Of a stretch of 64,000 bases of DNA, positions 35,901-45,005 are shown piece by piece (positions within the stretch are counted from its first letter, which is position 1; each line of letters opens with the position of its first letter). Below the pieces are notes generated by a model, which saw only the letters and a program-made list of their open reading frames with translations, was not told the DNA's origin and ran no database searches. The DNA comes from Streptomyces apocyni (lineage in GTDB: Bacteria; Actinomycetota; Actinomycetes; Streptomycetales; Streptomycetaceae): contig NZ_WHOM01000040.1 in NCBI RefSeq assembly GCF_009739465.1, positions 238,541-302,540 on the forward strand. Direction: 5' to 3'. The translations under genes were made by a program, and so were the position numbers.

Positions 35901-36164
35901 GGCCGCGACCGCCGTCACCGACAGCGCCGTCCCGCGCTCAGCGGCCAGCCGCTCACCGAACGACCGCGCCGTCGCAGCGCCCTCGTCCACGGCCCGCGTG
36001 TACGCCTCGTACTCCTCACCCGCGGCCCGCCCGATCGAGTCCAGCGCCCCGCGGGCCCGGACCAGCAGCGCCTGCCCGTCGACCTGTCCGCCCGAGCGCC
36101 GTACCTCCTCCTCCACCGCCCGTACCAACAGCCGCTCGGCCTCGCTCCGATGGCTGTCCCGCAT
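32961..36164 (-). CDS. STAND (NB-ARC-like) NTPase with N-terminal hydrophobic segment and TPR repeats
   Basis: The 1067-residue protein has a helical N-terminus, a hydrophobic Ala/Val/Gly-rich stretch (about 80-125) that could be one or two membrane passes, an NB-ARC-like NTPase (P-loop HGAPGSGRTAL about 243-253, Walker B PVIVVLDDVSD, GLPLAL-type CGGLPLALRAAG), a winged-helix-like region (SALAAAGLVMPVQGHRYRLHDTVRAF) and then at least seven TPRs (for example AWTLHALGAVERDRGQVAEAL). There is no DNA-binding effector. Proteins of this type act as signal-triggered scaffolds. The ATG at 36164 has GAGGGGG six bases upstream. The signal and output are unknown. Confidence 0.85.
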   Translation of the reverse strand: MRDSHRSEAERLLVRAVEEEVRRSGGQVDGQALLVRARGALDSIGRAAGEEYEAYTRAVDEGAATARSFGERLAAERGTALSVTAVAAAAAVVADVVLGTGAGTALGAGAVVATAGALAAVGRVAAVHWPAAHRRAAALSQPGGPEQLRLQWLTALEVRGIRPFLDQQRVVAAATGSGAKRPQRRTDKSAAARRRNVLEKSFGQLPEPSGPFAGRRQEMARIAQWVHAARASTQTRATVVVLHGAPGSGRTALAVRAARELRDQFRGACVVDMRGGDQAERPRSTRDTLLHLLNRLGAPREQLLFRDRSSKDQQLKRLVELYHQHLTGLPVIVVLDDVSDAAQVRALVPERSDSLILVTAAEALELPDDLPAWVHQLPVEPLDSAGAEELLREVAQDPSGPYDAEACDEVRELCGGLPLALRAAGSSLGPRTPRQLAGDLAAYGPVDPVERVLWLRYTDQSEAARRLLRRLALAGRASLGAPAAGALLAADEGEAGRLLSALAAAGLVMPVQGHRYRLHDTVRAFVQARLRDEEDPQERTAAQERLIAHYAELADSVIRLVDGKTSTRADQVGPHGFTSLDAALRWLDDESSFITAALRQAEGVRQQTVLDLLGALCDYCLLRGDLYRLGELSELSQAVGEGLLGRSVQWRTGIAARQLGELDKARTSLASVVDLYFEAHHEAGAARALCSLGITLHHQGQLSQAAAKLSEALDLQAAEELAGDRAWTLHALGAVERDRGQVAEALSLLENALVLHRESESVHGQAWAHFQLGQVCLRMDDVRRAEGELRHALELYGRTHDARGEAWAGTQLARARLVAGDPGPAADGLRQALTRHRDNEDARGEAWTHYYLGQALEETGVLDHAVRALERARTMFSRMRDVYGLACARHHSGRVTRDQSAARTGSLRNSGFARQLLVDARADFQRVGVAHGEAWTCLELAVVDAGNNRSQQALTLCDEAVALFAGYGDRRGEDWARFLRCTLLPYASPGGSEVGTAVAQEELSRLAKAAHAARDTKLTSHLATYRLVLERGIDLPAGWQAWRLGLVPDRHAREVMGVRTGGPVRAR

Positions 36165-36315
36165 AGCGCGCCCCCTCTGAGAGTCCTGTCGCACACTCAA
36201 GTGTCCTGCGGCGCGGGCGAGTTTGCGAGGGACTTGGTGCTTACGCGAGGGTCACAGAGGGCGCGTGGGGCGCGTGGGGCGCGTGCGGTGCCAGGGGCCG
36301 CCCTGCGGCGCGAGG

Positions 36316-38562
36316 CTACTGCGTGCCGCCGTGCGCCAGTTGGACGAAGCGTGCTGGAGACGGGACGCCGTTGCTGTCGACCACGACGAGCATGTAGTTG
36401 CCGAGTGGGGCCACCGCGGGGGTCTCAGGGGTACGGAACTGGATGGTCCAGCGCTCGTACGCGTCGGGGTCCTGTGCCAGGGTGCGCAGCCACACGTAGC
36501 GCTGGTCCATGTTGTTGCCGTGGGTGGTCGAACCGAACCGGATGAGCGCCACCCTGGACCGGGCGTCGAGACCGGGGCCTCTGACCTGGAGGCCGATCGT
36601 CTGGTTGTAGCCGAGGGTGAACCATGGGGTGTCGGCGTCGGCCACCGCGGTGATGGTGGGGCGGGGGCCGCGCCAGAGGTACGGCGGGTAGTAGCGCTCG
36701 GCGGTGGTGTGCTCGTCGACCAGGGACTCCCCGGTGTCGGGGTCGCCGGCGAACCCGCCTGTGCTGCCGGCCTTGAGCACGGTCCCGTCGGGCTGGAGCA
36801 GCGCCGTCGAGTGGTAGCGCCGTTCAGTGAGCGCGGATGCGGCGGGCCTGAACGTCTCGGTGTCCGGGTCGAAGATCTCGGAGTCGAGGACCGGGAGCCG
36901 GTTCATGTCGCCCCAGCCCTCCTCGGACCCTCCGCTCACCAGCACGGTGCCGTCGGCCATGAGCGTCGAGTCGCACAGCTGCCGAGGATGGCTCATACCG
37001 CCGACCCGCCGCCAGCCCTTCTGGCGGCCCAGGGGCTGGTGCACATCGATGTCCAGGACCTCCGCGGTCGCCGTGCTCTTCTGCTCGAAGGTGAGGAGGC
37101 GATGGTCCGTCTGCTCCTCGTGCTGGCCGCCGACCACCAGAATCCGGTGCCGGGGCGCCCCCGGCCGCAGGGGGAGCAGGACATTCGAGCCGTAGGTGGG
37201 ATAGCTGCGGGAGCCCTTCCCGCGCATGGGGTAGACGACGCGCTCCGGGACCAGCACGGTGTCGTCCATGGTCTCGTCGTACTGGTAGAGCCAGGCACGG
37301 TTGCTCTCGACCACGGCGACCACCGGCAACGACGCCGTCGTCCTGCCGGGGAGGACGAAGATGTTGGGGTAGGTGGCCAGTCGTTCGTCCTGCTTGAGCA
37401 GCGTGGGGTCGATCAGCTCATTGGCCTGGGCCAGGGGGGTCAGGCTGCCGCTCGCGGGGTCGTAGACCTGGTAGTTGTTGTTGAAGCTGTTCCAGTAGCC
37501 GTCCCGTGCGTTGTCCTTGGACTTCCTGCGGGCGGGGTTCGTGCGGTTTCCGCCGGCGATCAGCATCCGGCCGTCGGGCATCGTCGTGACGGTCGGGTAC
37601 CAGCGGTTGACGCCCATCTGGGGGCCCTTGCTCCAGCCGTTCGCGCCATTGGCGTCGTACAGGTGCACGCCCTGGCCGTCTTCGAGGCCCTGGTGGCTCG
37701 GATCGACGTGCCCTCCGGCGACGAGGAGTCTTCCGTCCGGCAGGTGGGCGTGGCCTCCGCAGAAGATGTTCTTCGGTGTCAGGTCGTCGCCGGTCATGGG
37801 CCGTTTGCGGGTCTTCAGGGTGTCGATGTCGAGAGCGCGGGCTTCGAGGGCGCCCATGTGGAACGGCTTCCACACCCACTTGTCCGGCCGGTCGGGGTGC
37901 GGGATCGGGTTGCCGGCCGCGTCCATCTCGCGGGACGGGGACCACATGATGACCTCGACGCCGTCGCCCTCGCGGACCAGTGCGGCGTGTACGGCGACGA
38001 TCTCCAGGTCCAGGAGCTGGTGGTCGCGGGCCGCGCCGAGCCAGCGTCCCCCGGCCGGTTCGATCCAGACGTCCACCATCGTGGTGGCCTGGCGGGTGCG
38101 GATCTCCAGCCGGTCGGCGGGTACCCCGGGGGAGCCGAGCTTGTGTGGGGTGACCCAGAGCTCAGTCGGGCTGCCCGGGGTGGCGCGCAGGGTGACCCCG
38201 CCGTCCTCGGGCTTGTCCCTTTCGGTGCCGATCCGGGTGAGCCCGGTGGTGCTGGTGACCCGGATCTCGGCCGCCTCGGCCCTCGCGGACCCGGAGACGC
38301 GCAGGGGTACGCGTACGGGTGCGCCCCGCCCGTTCTCGTCCAGCTTCAGGTGGACCCAGCGCCGCCCCAGGAGGGCTTGCGGCCCGTCGGCGTCGACGGG
38401 TTCGAACGACCTGGCGGCGGCTGCCTGGGGTACGGCTCCGATAAGCAGCCCGGAGGCCGTGACGGACAGCGCTCCGGCCAGCAGGACGCGCCGCCCTACC
38501 GGACTCGTCTCCGGAATTTCGTCGTGGGGATTCTCTTCGGGCAGCAGAGATGAATGTGGCAT
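36316..38562 (-). CDS. Exported radical-copper (galactose oxidase-like) oxidase
   Basis: The 748-residue precursor has a twin-arginine-like signal (VGRRVLLAGALSVTASGLL ... PQAAA, residues 21-49), an N-terminal beta domain and a kelch-type seven-bladed propeller followed by DUF1929. All four copper-radical positions can be placed: Cys268 (NIFCGGHAHL) and Tyr322 (RWYPTVTTM) for the Cys-Tyr cofactor, Tyr583-His584 (RRYHSTALL) and His681 (STTHGNNMDQRY). It should oxidise a primary alcohol, probably a sugar C6 or glyoxal-type substrate, releasing hydrogen peroxide. Divergent from the DyP peroxidase gene, which consumes peroxide. GAGG lies six bases before the ATG. It is distinct in sequence from the second such enzyme at 49342. 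Confidence 0.87.
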   Translation of the reverse strand: MPHSSLLPEENPHDEIPETSPVGRRVLLAGALSVTASGLLIGAVPQAAAARSFEPVDADGPQALLGRRWVHLKLDENGRGAPVRVPLRVSGSARAEAAEIRVTSTTGLTRIGTERDKPEDGGVTLRATPGSPTELWVTPHKLGSPGVPADRLEIRTRQATTMVDVWIEPAGGRWLGAARDHQLLDLEIVAVHAALVREGDGVEVIMWSPSREMDAAGNPIPHPDRPDKWVWKPFHMGALEARALDIDTLKTRKRPMTGDDLTPKNIFCGGHAHLPDGRLLVAGGHVDPSHQGLEDGQGVHLYDANGANGWSKGPQMGVNRWYPTVTTMPDGRMLIAGGNRTNPARRKSKDNARDGYWNSFNNNYQVYDPASGSLTPLAQANELIDPTLLKQDERLATYPNIFVLPGRTTASLPVVAVVESNRAWLYQYDETMDDTVLVPERVVYPMRGKGSRSYPTYGSNVLLPLRPGAPRHRILVVGGQHEEQTDHRLLTFEQKSTATAEVLDIDVHQPLGRQKGWRRVGGMSHPRQLCDSTLMADGTVLVSGGSEEGWGDMNRLPVLDSEIFDPDTETFRPAASALTERRYHSTALLQPDGTVLKAGSTGGFAGDPDTGESLVDEHTTAERYYPPYLWRGPRPTITAVADADTPWFTLGYNQTIGLQVRGPGLDARSRVALIRFGSTTHGNNMDQRYVWLRTLAQDPDAYERWTIQFRTPETPAVAPLGNYMLVVVDSNGVPSPARFVQLAHGGTQ

Positions 38563-38921
38563 CGCGAACCTCGCACTCCGGTCAGGTTTTCACGGTGTCC
38601 TCGGCTGCGCTCTAGCAGGGGAATGGGAGAGCGCGTGACAGTGCCGAAACCGCATGTCAGAGAGGTTTCCGCATATTCGTATCGAGTGGCGGCAAGAAAC
38701 GTTTCCGCGCATTTTCGGCGAGTCGGGAGTGCGGTAAGGGGAGTTTCGCGACCCGCTTTTCGTGCACTTTCCCGGGCGTATTAACTCTCTGCTAGGGAGC
38801 CGTGCGAGTGGCTCGACCTCGCGGTCGAGTGAATTCGAACGTGTGAAGCGTCGATCGCTCGATCGGGTGGCGAAAGATGGTGGCGCTACGCCAACCCATC
38901 TCGAACAGCCAGGGAGGCCGC
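38563..38921. promoter_or_regulatory. Divergent intergenic region between the radical-copper oxidase and DyP genes
   Basis: These 359 bases hold no gene I can support. They are lower in GC than the flanks and contain repeated elements: GTTTCCGCATATTCG at 38665-38679 and a close copy GTTTCCGCGCATTTTCG at 38701-38717, with a degenerate third copy starting at 38743. A perfect palindrome CTCGACC-N4-GGTCGAG lies at 38812-38829. Both divergent promoters should be here. Confidence 0.6.
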
Positions 38922-40484
38922 GTGACCACGCAACTCGCCCCGATCGACTTCCACAAGGAAACCGGGATCGGACCCGAGGAACGGGGCGGAGAGTTCAGCC
39001 CCGAGGAAGACAAGTTCCTGCGGGAGCTACAGGGCAACATCCTCAAGAGCCACGGACGGGACCACAGTCGCCATCTCTTCATCCGGTTCCACCAGGGGAA
39101 AGCGGAGGCGGGCAGGAACTGGCTGAAGGCCATGAGCGGCAAGGTGACCTCGGCCAAGACCCAGTGGGACCAGTCCGCCACGCGTGCCAGCATCTTCGCC
39201 GCCGCGCGCCAGCAGCCGGACCCTGAGGCGTATCTGAGCCTCGAACTGGCCGCGAACCCCAGCCCGCCCTTCATCGGCCTGATGCTGTCCTACCAGGGCT
39301 ACAAGATCCTCGGCTACCAGATGCAGTCCGCCGACGTTTCCTTCAAGGCCGGTACGAGAGACGAGGACATCCGCAAGAAGCTCGGTGACCCGCCCGCGAA
39401 GGCGTGGGAGAAGGGGTTCCAGGAGGACCTGCACGCGCTGGTCATCATCGCCGACGACAGTCCCAAAGTCGCGGAGGCCATGGCGAAGACGATCCGCGAA
39501 AGCGTGGAGACGGGCCTCGACCCGTGCGGAAAGGTCGCGCACGAGGAGATCGGGAAGGTGCTCCGGCTCCGACCCGACGGCCCGGTGCGCGAGCACTTCG
39601 GCTTCGCCGACGGCGTCAGCGAGCCACTCTTCCTCACCAAGGACATCAAGAAGGCCAAGGAGAAGGAGGGGACCAGCAGATGGGACCCGGCCGCTCCGCT
39701 CAAGCTCATCCTGGCCAAGGACCCGGTGGCCCCGAAGGAGGGACCGTTCGACCTCGCGGGCGACGGGATGACCGGCTTCGGCACGTACGTCGTCTACCGC
39801 AAGCTGGAGCAGGACCTCGCCCGCTTTAACCAGCAACGCCTCCGGCTGGCGGAGCAGATCGCCAAGGAGGAGGGCCGCAACAAGACCCACGAGGGCGACC
39901 TCGAACTCGCCGGTGCGTACATGGTCGGCCGCTTCCGCAACGGCATGCCGGTGAGCGAACCGGCGAACGCGCACGGAGTCGACGACCCGATCCCCAATGA
40001 CTTCGACTACCTGCACGACAAGAAGGGCGCGCTGTGCCCGTTCCAGTCGCACACCCGTAAGACCAATCCCCGTGGCGACACCGGCTGGCGGTTCGGAAAT
40101 CCTCTGGAGAAGGAGCGGCTCCGCCGGATCACCCGCCGCGCCATCAGTTACGAGCAGAAGACCGGCACGGGCGAGAAGAAGGTGGGGCTGCTGTTCCTGT
40201 GCGCCCAGCGGAACATCCTCGACCAGTTCGAGTTCATGCAGGAGAGCTGGTGCAACAACGTCGACTTCGTCGTCGGCGAGAAGGCGGGCGAACCCAAGAC
40301 GGGCCAGGACCCGGTCGTCGGCCAGGGCAAGTCCGCCACCGAGCCTCGCTGGCCCAGGAAGTACGGAGTGCCTGGCGCCACGTTCTCGGCGAGCATCGCG
40401 GAGTCGGTGACCATGCGGGGCGGCGAGTACTTCTTCGTACCCAGCATGCCGTTCCTCGAGAACGCCACCACACTGCCCCGTTGA
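38922..40484 (+). CDS. DyP-type heme peroxidase
   Basis: The 520-residue protein has the DyP signature GFADG (227-231, with the catalytic Asp230), the proximal heme histidine in CPFQSHTRKTNP (His377), and the conserved LLFLCAQRNILDQFEFMQ region. The length and insertions place it with the large DyP group (class C/D, V superfamily). There is no signal peptide, so it is cytoplasmic or carried by other means. DyPs use peroxide to oxidise phenols and dyes. The GTG at 38922 has AGGGAGG four bases upstream and is preferred to the ATG at 38877. Divergent from a peroxide-making oxidase, convergent with the lyase-like gene. Confidence 0.9.
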   Translation: MTTQLAPIDFHKETGIGPEERGGEFSPEEDKFLRELQGNILKSHGRDHSRHLFIRFHQGKAEAGRNWLKAMSGKVTSAKTQWDQSATRASIFAAARQQPDPEAYLSLELAANPSPPFIGLMLSYQGYKILGYQMQSADVSFKAGTRDEDIRKKLGDPPAKAWEKGFQEDLHALVIIADDSPKVAEAMAKTIRESVETGLDPCGKVAHEEIGKVLRLRPDGPVREHFGFADGVSEPLFLTKDIKKAKEKEGTSRWDPAAPLKLILAKDPVAPKEGPFDLAGDGMTGFGTYVVYRKLEQDLARFNQQRLRLAEQIAKEEGRNKTHEGDLELAGAYMVGRFRNGMPVSEPANAHGVDDPIPNDFDYLHDKKGALCPFQSHTRKTNPRGDTGWRFGNPLEKERLRRITRRAISYEQKTGTGEKKVGLLFLCAQRNILDQFEFMQESWCNNVDFVVGEKAGEPKTGQDPVVGQGKSATEPRWPRKYGVPGATFSASIAESVTMRGGEYFFVPSMPFLENATTLPR

Positions 40485-40564
40485 GTCCGAGAGCGGCCTG
40501 AGGTGAGTGATGCTCGTGCCGGGCGGCGGACGGCCGCCGCCCGGCACGGGCATCCATGGGCGTG

Positions 40565-42385
40565 TCAGCCCACACTCAGGAGTGCGTCCGCGCGCACCAG
40601 GCTGGTCATCTCCTCCAGGTCGGGAGTCATATGACGGTCGTCGGTCAGCCGGGGGATCACCGCCCGGACGGCCGAGTGGATGCGCTCGGTTCCCTGCCCG
40701 AGCGGCAGTCCGTCCATGTCGGACCGGATCAGGTCGATGCCCTGAGCGCTCATCAGCAGCTGAACGGCCAGGACCGTCTCGAACCGGTCCAGATTCGCGT
40801 GCAGATTGCGGGCCGAGGCCATCGCCATGGTGTTGTGGTCCTCCTGGCCGTCCTTCTCGGGCCGGGAGAGCACACCTGACGGCATGGCTCGGGTCTGCAT
40901 CTCGGGAATGAGCGCCGCCGCCACGGTCTGCACCTGGACCATCCCGGAGTTGAGACCCACCGGCGGTGAGGCGAGGTTGGCGGGCAGCCCGTAGCTCCAC
41001 TTCGGGGACAGCAGCCGCGCGGACAGCTCGTGGGAGAGCACGGCCAGGTCGGTGATCTGCGCGTTGAGGGTGTCCAGGGCGTGCCCGATCTGGGCGCCGT
41101 CCCAGTTGCCGCCCATCACGAACTCGTAGCCGCTGCCCCCGCCATGGGGGAAGAGCAGCGGGTTGGAGGTGGAGGCGTTCGCCTCACGCTCGACGATCTG
41201 GCGTGCCTCGTCCAGCGTCTGCCACAGGGTGCCGACGATGTGCGGCGTGGCGCGCACGGATACCGCGTCCTGGACACGCGGCTTGTGCTCGTCCAGACGG
41301 GCGCGACCCTCGTCCGTCATCCACTCGCTGCCCTTCACCAGCTCGCGCAGGCGCCTGGCGACGGCTTCCTCGGCGGGGATGCGCCGTTCGGCGTGCGTAC
41401 GGGCGTCGAGCGAACTCGCCTCCGCCCGGGTGGCCTCCAGGAACAGCGCGAACGCGGACTCGAACTGGGTGGCCATCGACGTGCCACGGGCGATGGCATG
41501 GACATAGCGGGCTGTCAGCAGCCCGCTCCCGCTGATGATCGGCAGCGCCTCGCCCGCCTCCAGGGGGAAGGACACCGGCAGCTTCGCCTCCGCCAGGATT
41601 CTGCGCGCCGGCCCCGTACGACCCCGGTAGCGGGCCTGTCCCTTCTCTCCGGTCAGTACGAGCCCGGCGGCGGCCATCGGCTGGAGGTCACCGGTGCCCA
41701 GCGAGCCGACCTGCGGCAGCACCGGCGCTACCCCGGCGTTGACCAGCGCGAGCATCCGCTCGACCAGTTCCGGCCGTGTCCCCATGTGGCCGCGCGCCAT
41801 CGAGTTGGCCCGCAGCACGAGGGCCAGGAGAGCTTCCCCGTCCGGGGCGTCGTCTCCCACCCCGGCGGCGTGGGAGAGGAGAATCCGGCGTTGGAACTCC
41901 CGCTGCTGGTCGTCGCTGAGCGGCTCGTCCTTGAGCGGCCCGAGAGCCTGGTTCCAGCCGTAGACCCGTTGCCCTCCGTCGAGTGCGGCCAGTGCACCGT
42001 CCCGGGCCTGGCGCATCGCCCGGGCGGCGGAGGGAGCGAGCGACAACTCGACCGGATCGCCGCGCACGATGTGCAGCATGTCCGGCAGGGTGAGCCGCTG
42101 GCCGTTCAGAGCGATCCGCAGGGGGGCTGCCCGAGGAGCGGCCGCCTGAGCGCCGTCGGCCGTGTGGGTGGACCCGGCCCGGGCCGCGGGGACGACGGTC
42201 GCGGGGGCGACAGTCGAGGGTACGACGGCCGCGGGGGCGATGGTCGCCGGGTCGGCAGTGGCGGCGGAGGCCGCTCCGAGAGGGGTGACCATGAGGACCG
42301 GCGCGAGCAGCAGCGGGACCAGTGCTCTTCGTCGTCGGCTGACTGCCACGGTCAGGAAGGCGAACAGAGAACGAGGGCGGTACAC
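40565..42385 (-). CDS. Exported histidase/PAL-fold protein lacking the MIO triad
   Basis: The 606-residue precursor has a signal region ([20 protein letters not shown], ending near AASAA), an Ala/Pro/Thr-rich linker to residue 88 and then the aromatic ammonia-lyase fold. Conserved pieces include [11 protein letters not shown] (Tyr142), [42 protein letters not shown] and [14 protein letters not shown]. The MIO-forming Ala-Ser-Gly is missing: [12 protein letters not shown] has Thr231-Gly232, one residue shorter. The asparagine of LLNGT is Ser285 and the tyrosine of QDxYS is Val375. So classical ammonia-lyase chemistry is not expected. Start GTG 42385 with AAGGAG nine bases upstream. Export is also unusual for this fold. 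Confidence 0.85.
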   Translation of the reverse strand: MYRPRSLFAFLTVAVSRRRRALVPLLLAPVLMVTPLGAASAATADPATIAPAAVVPSTVAPATVVPAARAGSTHTADGAQAAAPRAAPLRIALNGQRLTLPDMLHIVRGDPVELSLAPSAARAMRQARDGALAALDGGQRVYGWNQALGPLKDEPLSDDQQREFQRRILLSHAAGVGDDAPDGEALLALVLRANSMARGHMGTRPELVERMLALVNAGVAPVLPQVGSLGTGDLQPMAAAGLVLTGEKGQARYRGRTGPARRILAEAKLPVSFPLEAGEALPIISGSGLLTARYVHAIARGTSMATQFESAFALFLEATRAEASSLDARTHAERRIPAEEAVARRLRELVKGSEWMTDEGRARLDEHKPRVQDAVSVRATPHIVGTLWQTLDEARQIVEREANASTSNPLLFPHGGGSGYEFVMGGNWDGAQIGHALDTLNAQITDLAVLSHELSARLLSPKWSYGLPANLASPPVGLNSGMVQVQTVAAALIPEMQTRAMPSGVLSRPEKDGQEDHNTMAMASARNLHANLDRFETVLAVQLLMSAQGIDLIRSDMDGLPLGQGTERIHSAVRAVIPRLTDDRHMTPDLEEMTSLVRADALLSVG

Positions 42386-42778
42386 GACGGAGGGCTCCTT
42401 ACGGCTCGGGGATCGGCGGGGCGTGCGCCGTATATGCCGTGTATGCCGTATTCGACCAGCCCCAGTAAGAACGTCATACAATCGCTCCGATGGCTTCCCG
42501 GCCCGACGCACCGCCTCCCATCAGGTCTTTCACCCACCTGTGGGACAACTCTCCACGGCTGGTGGAACGCCTGCGGCCGCGCGGGGCCCCCGACGCGGGT
42601 CCTTTGTCGACACCGCTTGGTTCTTGGTGCTCGGCCCGTGCCCGTCTCGCCCCAGGCACAGCCCCCACACATGGCTCGCTGGGCGGGGTGCTTGGCACAC
42701 AAGTGCAGCTCGGCCAAGCGAGGCAGAGCCTGTGCGGGCCTCGCCGACTGGGTTGGGCATTGTGAGAGGCTGAGTCGT
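42386..42778. other. Intergenic region between the lyase-like and YyaL-type genes
   Basis: These 393 bases contain no gene I can support; minus-strand and plus-strand frames here are compositionally poor and lack ribosome sites. Two 9-base direct repeats (GTATATGCC at 42430-42438, GTGTATGCC at 42439-42447) with a degenerate third lie 45-70 bases upstream of the lyase-like start and are candidate regulatory sites. Both divergent promoters should be here. Confidence 0.55.
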
Positions 42779-44818
42779 ATGAACCGGCTGGCTGGTGTGA
42801 CCTCGCCTTATCTGCTTCAGCACGCTGACAATCCTGTCGACTGGTGGCCCTGGACGCCGGAGGCTTTCGAGGAAGCGCGACGGCGTGATGTACCCGTTCT
42901 GCTGTCCGTCGGCTACTCAGCGTGCCACTGGTGTCATGTCATGGCGCACGAGTCCTTCGAGGACGAGCAGACCGCGGCACTGATGAACGACCACTTCGTC
43001 AGCATCAAGGTCGACCGCGAAGAGCGGCCCGATGTGGACGCCGTCTATATGGAGGCCGTCCAGGCCGCCACCGGACAGGGCGGCTGGCCGATGACCGTCT
43101 TCCTCACGCCCGACGCCGAGCCCTTCTACTTCGGCACCTACTTCCCGCCCGAGCCGCGGCACGGCATGCCCTCCTTCCGGCAGGTGCTCGGGGGTGTGCA
43201 CACCGCCTGGGCCGATCGGCGGGACGAGGTCGCCGAGGTCGCCGGGAAGATCGTGCGAGACCTGGCCGGGCGAGAACTGGCGTACGGGGACGCCAAGGTG
43301 CCGGGTGAGGAGGAGTTGGCGCAGGCGTTGCTGGGGCTGGCGCGGGAGTACGACGAGGCCCGGGGCGGGTTCGGGGGCGCGCCGAAGTTTCCGCCGTCGA
43401 TGGTCGTGGAGTTCCTGCTGCGCCACCATGCCCGTACGGGGGCCGAGGGCGCGTTGGAGATGGCGCGGGACACCTGTGAGCGGATGGCGCGCGGCGGCAT
43501 CTATGACCAGCTGGGCGGCGGGTTCGCGCGGTACTCCGTGGACCGTGAGTGGACCGTGCCGCACTTCGAGAAGATGCTGTACGACAACGCCCTGCTCTGC
43601 CGGGCCTATGCCCATCTCTGGCGGGCCACCGGCAGTGAGCTCGCCAAGCGGGTCGCCCTGGAGACGGCCGACTTCATGGTGCGGGAGCTGCGCACGAACG
43701 AGGGCGGCTTCGCCTCCGCGCTGGACGCCGACAGTACGGACCCGGCCACCGGCAAGCACGTCGAAGGCGCCTACTACGTCTGGACGCCGGAGCAACTGCG
43801 GGCCGTACTGGGGGACGCGGACGCCGAGTTCGCCGCCGCCTGCTTCCAGGTGACCGAGGAAGGGACCTTTGAGGAGGGTGCCTCGGTTCTGCAACTTCCG
43901 GAACTCGCGGACGGTGAGGGGGACTTGGACGGTGAGCGGTTCGCGCGCGTACGGGGCGCGCTGCTCGCCGCGCGTGCGGAGCGGCCGCGGCCCGAGCGGG
44001 ATGACAAGGTGGTCGCCGCCTGGAACGGGCTGGCGATCGCGGCGCTCGCCGAGGTGGGCGCCTACTTCGAGCGGCCGGATCTTATCGACGCCTCGCTGAC
44101 CGCGGCCGACCTGCTGGTACGGCTGCACATGGGTCCTGACGCCCGGCTGTCCCGTACCTCCAAGGACGGGCGCACCGGCGCCAACGCGGGCGTGCTGGAG
44201 GACTACGCGGACGTCGCCGAGGGGTTCCTGGCGCTGGCCTCGGTCACCGGGGAGGGGGTCTGGCTGGAGTTCGCCGGGTTCCTGCTGGACATCGTGCTCG
44301 ACCAGTTCGTGGGGGAGCACGGGACGCTGTACGACACCGCCCGCGATGCCGAGCAGTTGATCCGCCGCCCGCAGGACCCGACGGACAACGCGGCCCCCTC
44401 CGGCTGGTGCGCCGCCGCCGGAGCCCTGTTGACGTACGCCGCGCACACCGGCGCCGAACCCCACCGCACCGCCGCCGAGCGGGCGCTGGGCGTCGTGGCC
44501 GCGCTCGGGCCGCGCGTCCCCCGGTTCATCGGCCACGGCCTGGCGGTGGCCGAGGCGCTGCTTGACGGCCCCCGTGAGATCGCCGTCGTGGGCCACGCCG
44601 ACGACCCCGCCACCCGCACTCTGCACCGCGCGGCGCTGCTGGCCACGGCGCCCGGCGCGGTGGTGGCGGTCGGCGAACCAGGCGACAGGGAACTGCCGTT
44701 GACCGTGGACCGCCCGCTGGTGGACGACCGGCCCACCGCCTACGTATGCCGCAACTTCACCTGCGACGCACCCGTAACAAGTGTGGCGCACCTCACAGAC
44801 CGGCTGGCGCAACCCTAA
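42779..44818 (+). CDS. Thioredoxin-domain protein of the YyaL/SSP411 family
   Basis: The 679-residue protein opens with [21 protein letters not shown] and a thioredoxin-like domain with the motif SACHWCHVM (Cys49-His-Trp-Cys52), followed by an alpha/alpha toroid domain like that of N-acylglucosamine 2-epimerases ([33 protein letters not shown]). This DUF255 family is widespread from bacteria to humans, and its biochemical role is unsettled. The ATG has GAGAGG upstream at long spacing. No membrane or signal segment. Confidence 0.92.
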   Translation: MNRLAGVTSPYLLQHADNPVDWWPWTPEAFEEARRRDVPVLLSVGYSACHWCHVMAHESFEDEQTAALMNDHFVSIKVDREERPDVDAVYMEAVQAATGQGGWPMTVFLTPDAEPFYFGTYFPPEPRHGMPSFRQVLGGVHTAWADRRDEVAEVAGKIVRDLAGRELAYGDAKVPGEEELAQALLGLAREYDEARGGFGGAPKFPPSMVVEFLLRHHARTGAEGALEMARDTCERMARGGIYDQLGGGFARYSVDREWTVPHFEKMLYDNALLCRAYAHLWRATGSELAKRVALETADFMVRELRTNEGGFASALDADSTDPATGKHVEGAYYVWTPEQLRAVLGDADAEFAAACFQVTEEGTFEEGASVLQLPELADGEGDLDGERFARVRGALLAARAERPRPERDDKVVAAWNGLAIAALAEVGAYFERPDLIDASLTAADLLVRLHMGPDARLSRTSKDGRTGANAGVLEDYADVAEGFLALASVTGEGVWLEFAGFLLDIVLDQFVGEHGTLYDTARDAEQLIRRPQDPTDNAAPSGWCAAAGALLTYAAHTGAEPHRTAAERALGVVAALGPRVPRFIGHGLAVAEALLDGPREIAVVGHADDPATRTLHRAALLATAPGAVVAVGEPGDRELPLTVDRPLVDDRPTAYVCRNFTCDAPVTSVAHLTDRLAQP

Positions 44819-45005
44819 GGGCGCGGGAGAGGGCCGGTCGTAGTCTGATACGCGCGCCGAGGGGGCTTAGCAGGTGTCACGGCGAAACGTGGCATTTCTC
44901 TGAATGCGGTCTGTGTGTCACATGATCCCCCTACCATCGGTGCAGTGATGGGGGTGGCGCGGCCGTCCGGCCGCGCATCAGGGGTCTGGGTCTGGGGGGA
45001 CTCGG

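Noticed and set aside
36223..38553. 776-residue plus-strand frame opposite the radical-copper oxidase
   Set aside because: It is an antisense shadow caused by high third-position GC; it has no family resemblance, while the minus-strand protein keeps all catalytic residues.
39027..41000. 657-residue minus-strand frame opposite the DyP gene
   Set aside because: It is antisense to a clear DyP peroxidase and overlaps the lyase-like gene in another frame; no domain is visible.
41687..41698. Sequencing error as an explanation for the missing MIO residue
   Set aside because: The loss is exactly one codon with both sides in frame, and other active-site positions are changed as well, so a simple base error does not explain it; still worth confirming by reads.
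42352..42717. 121-residue minus-strand frame before the lyase-like gene
   Set aside because: No ribosome site, irregular composition and overlap with the lyase start; treated as non-coding.
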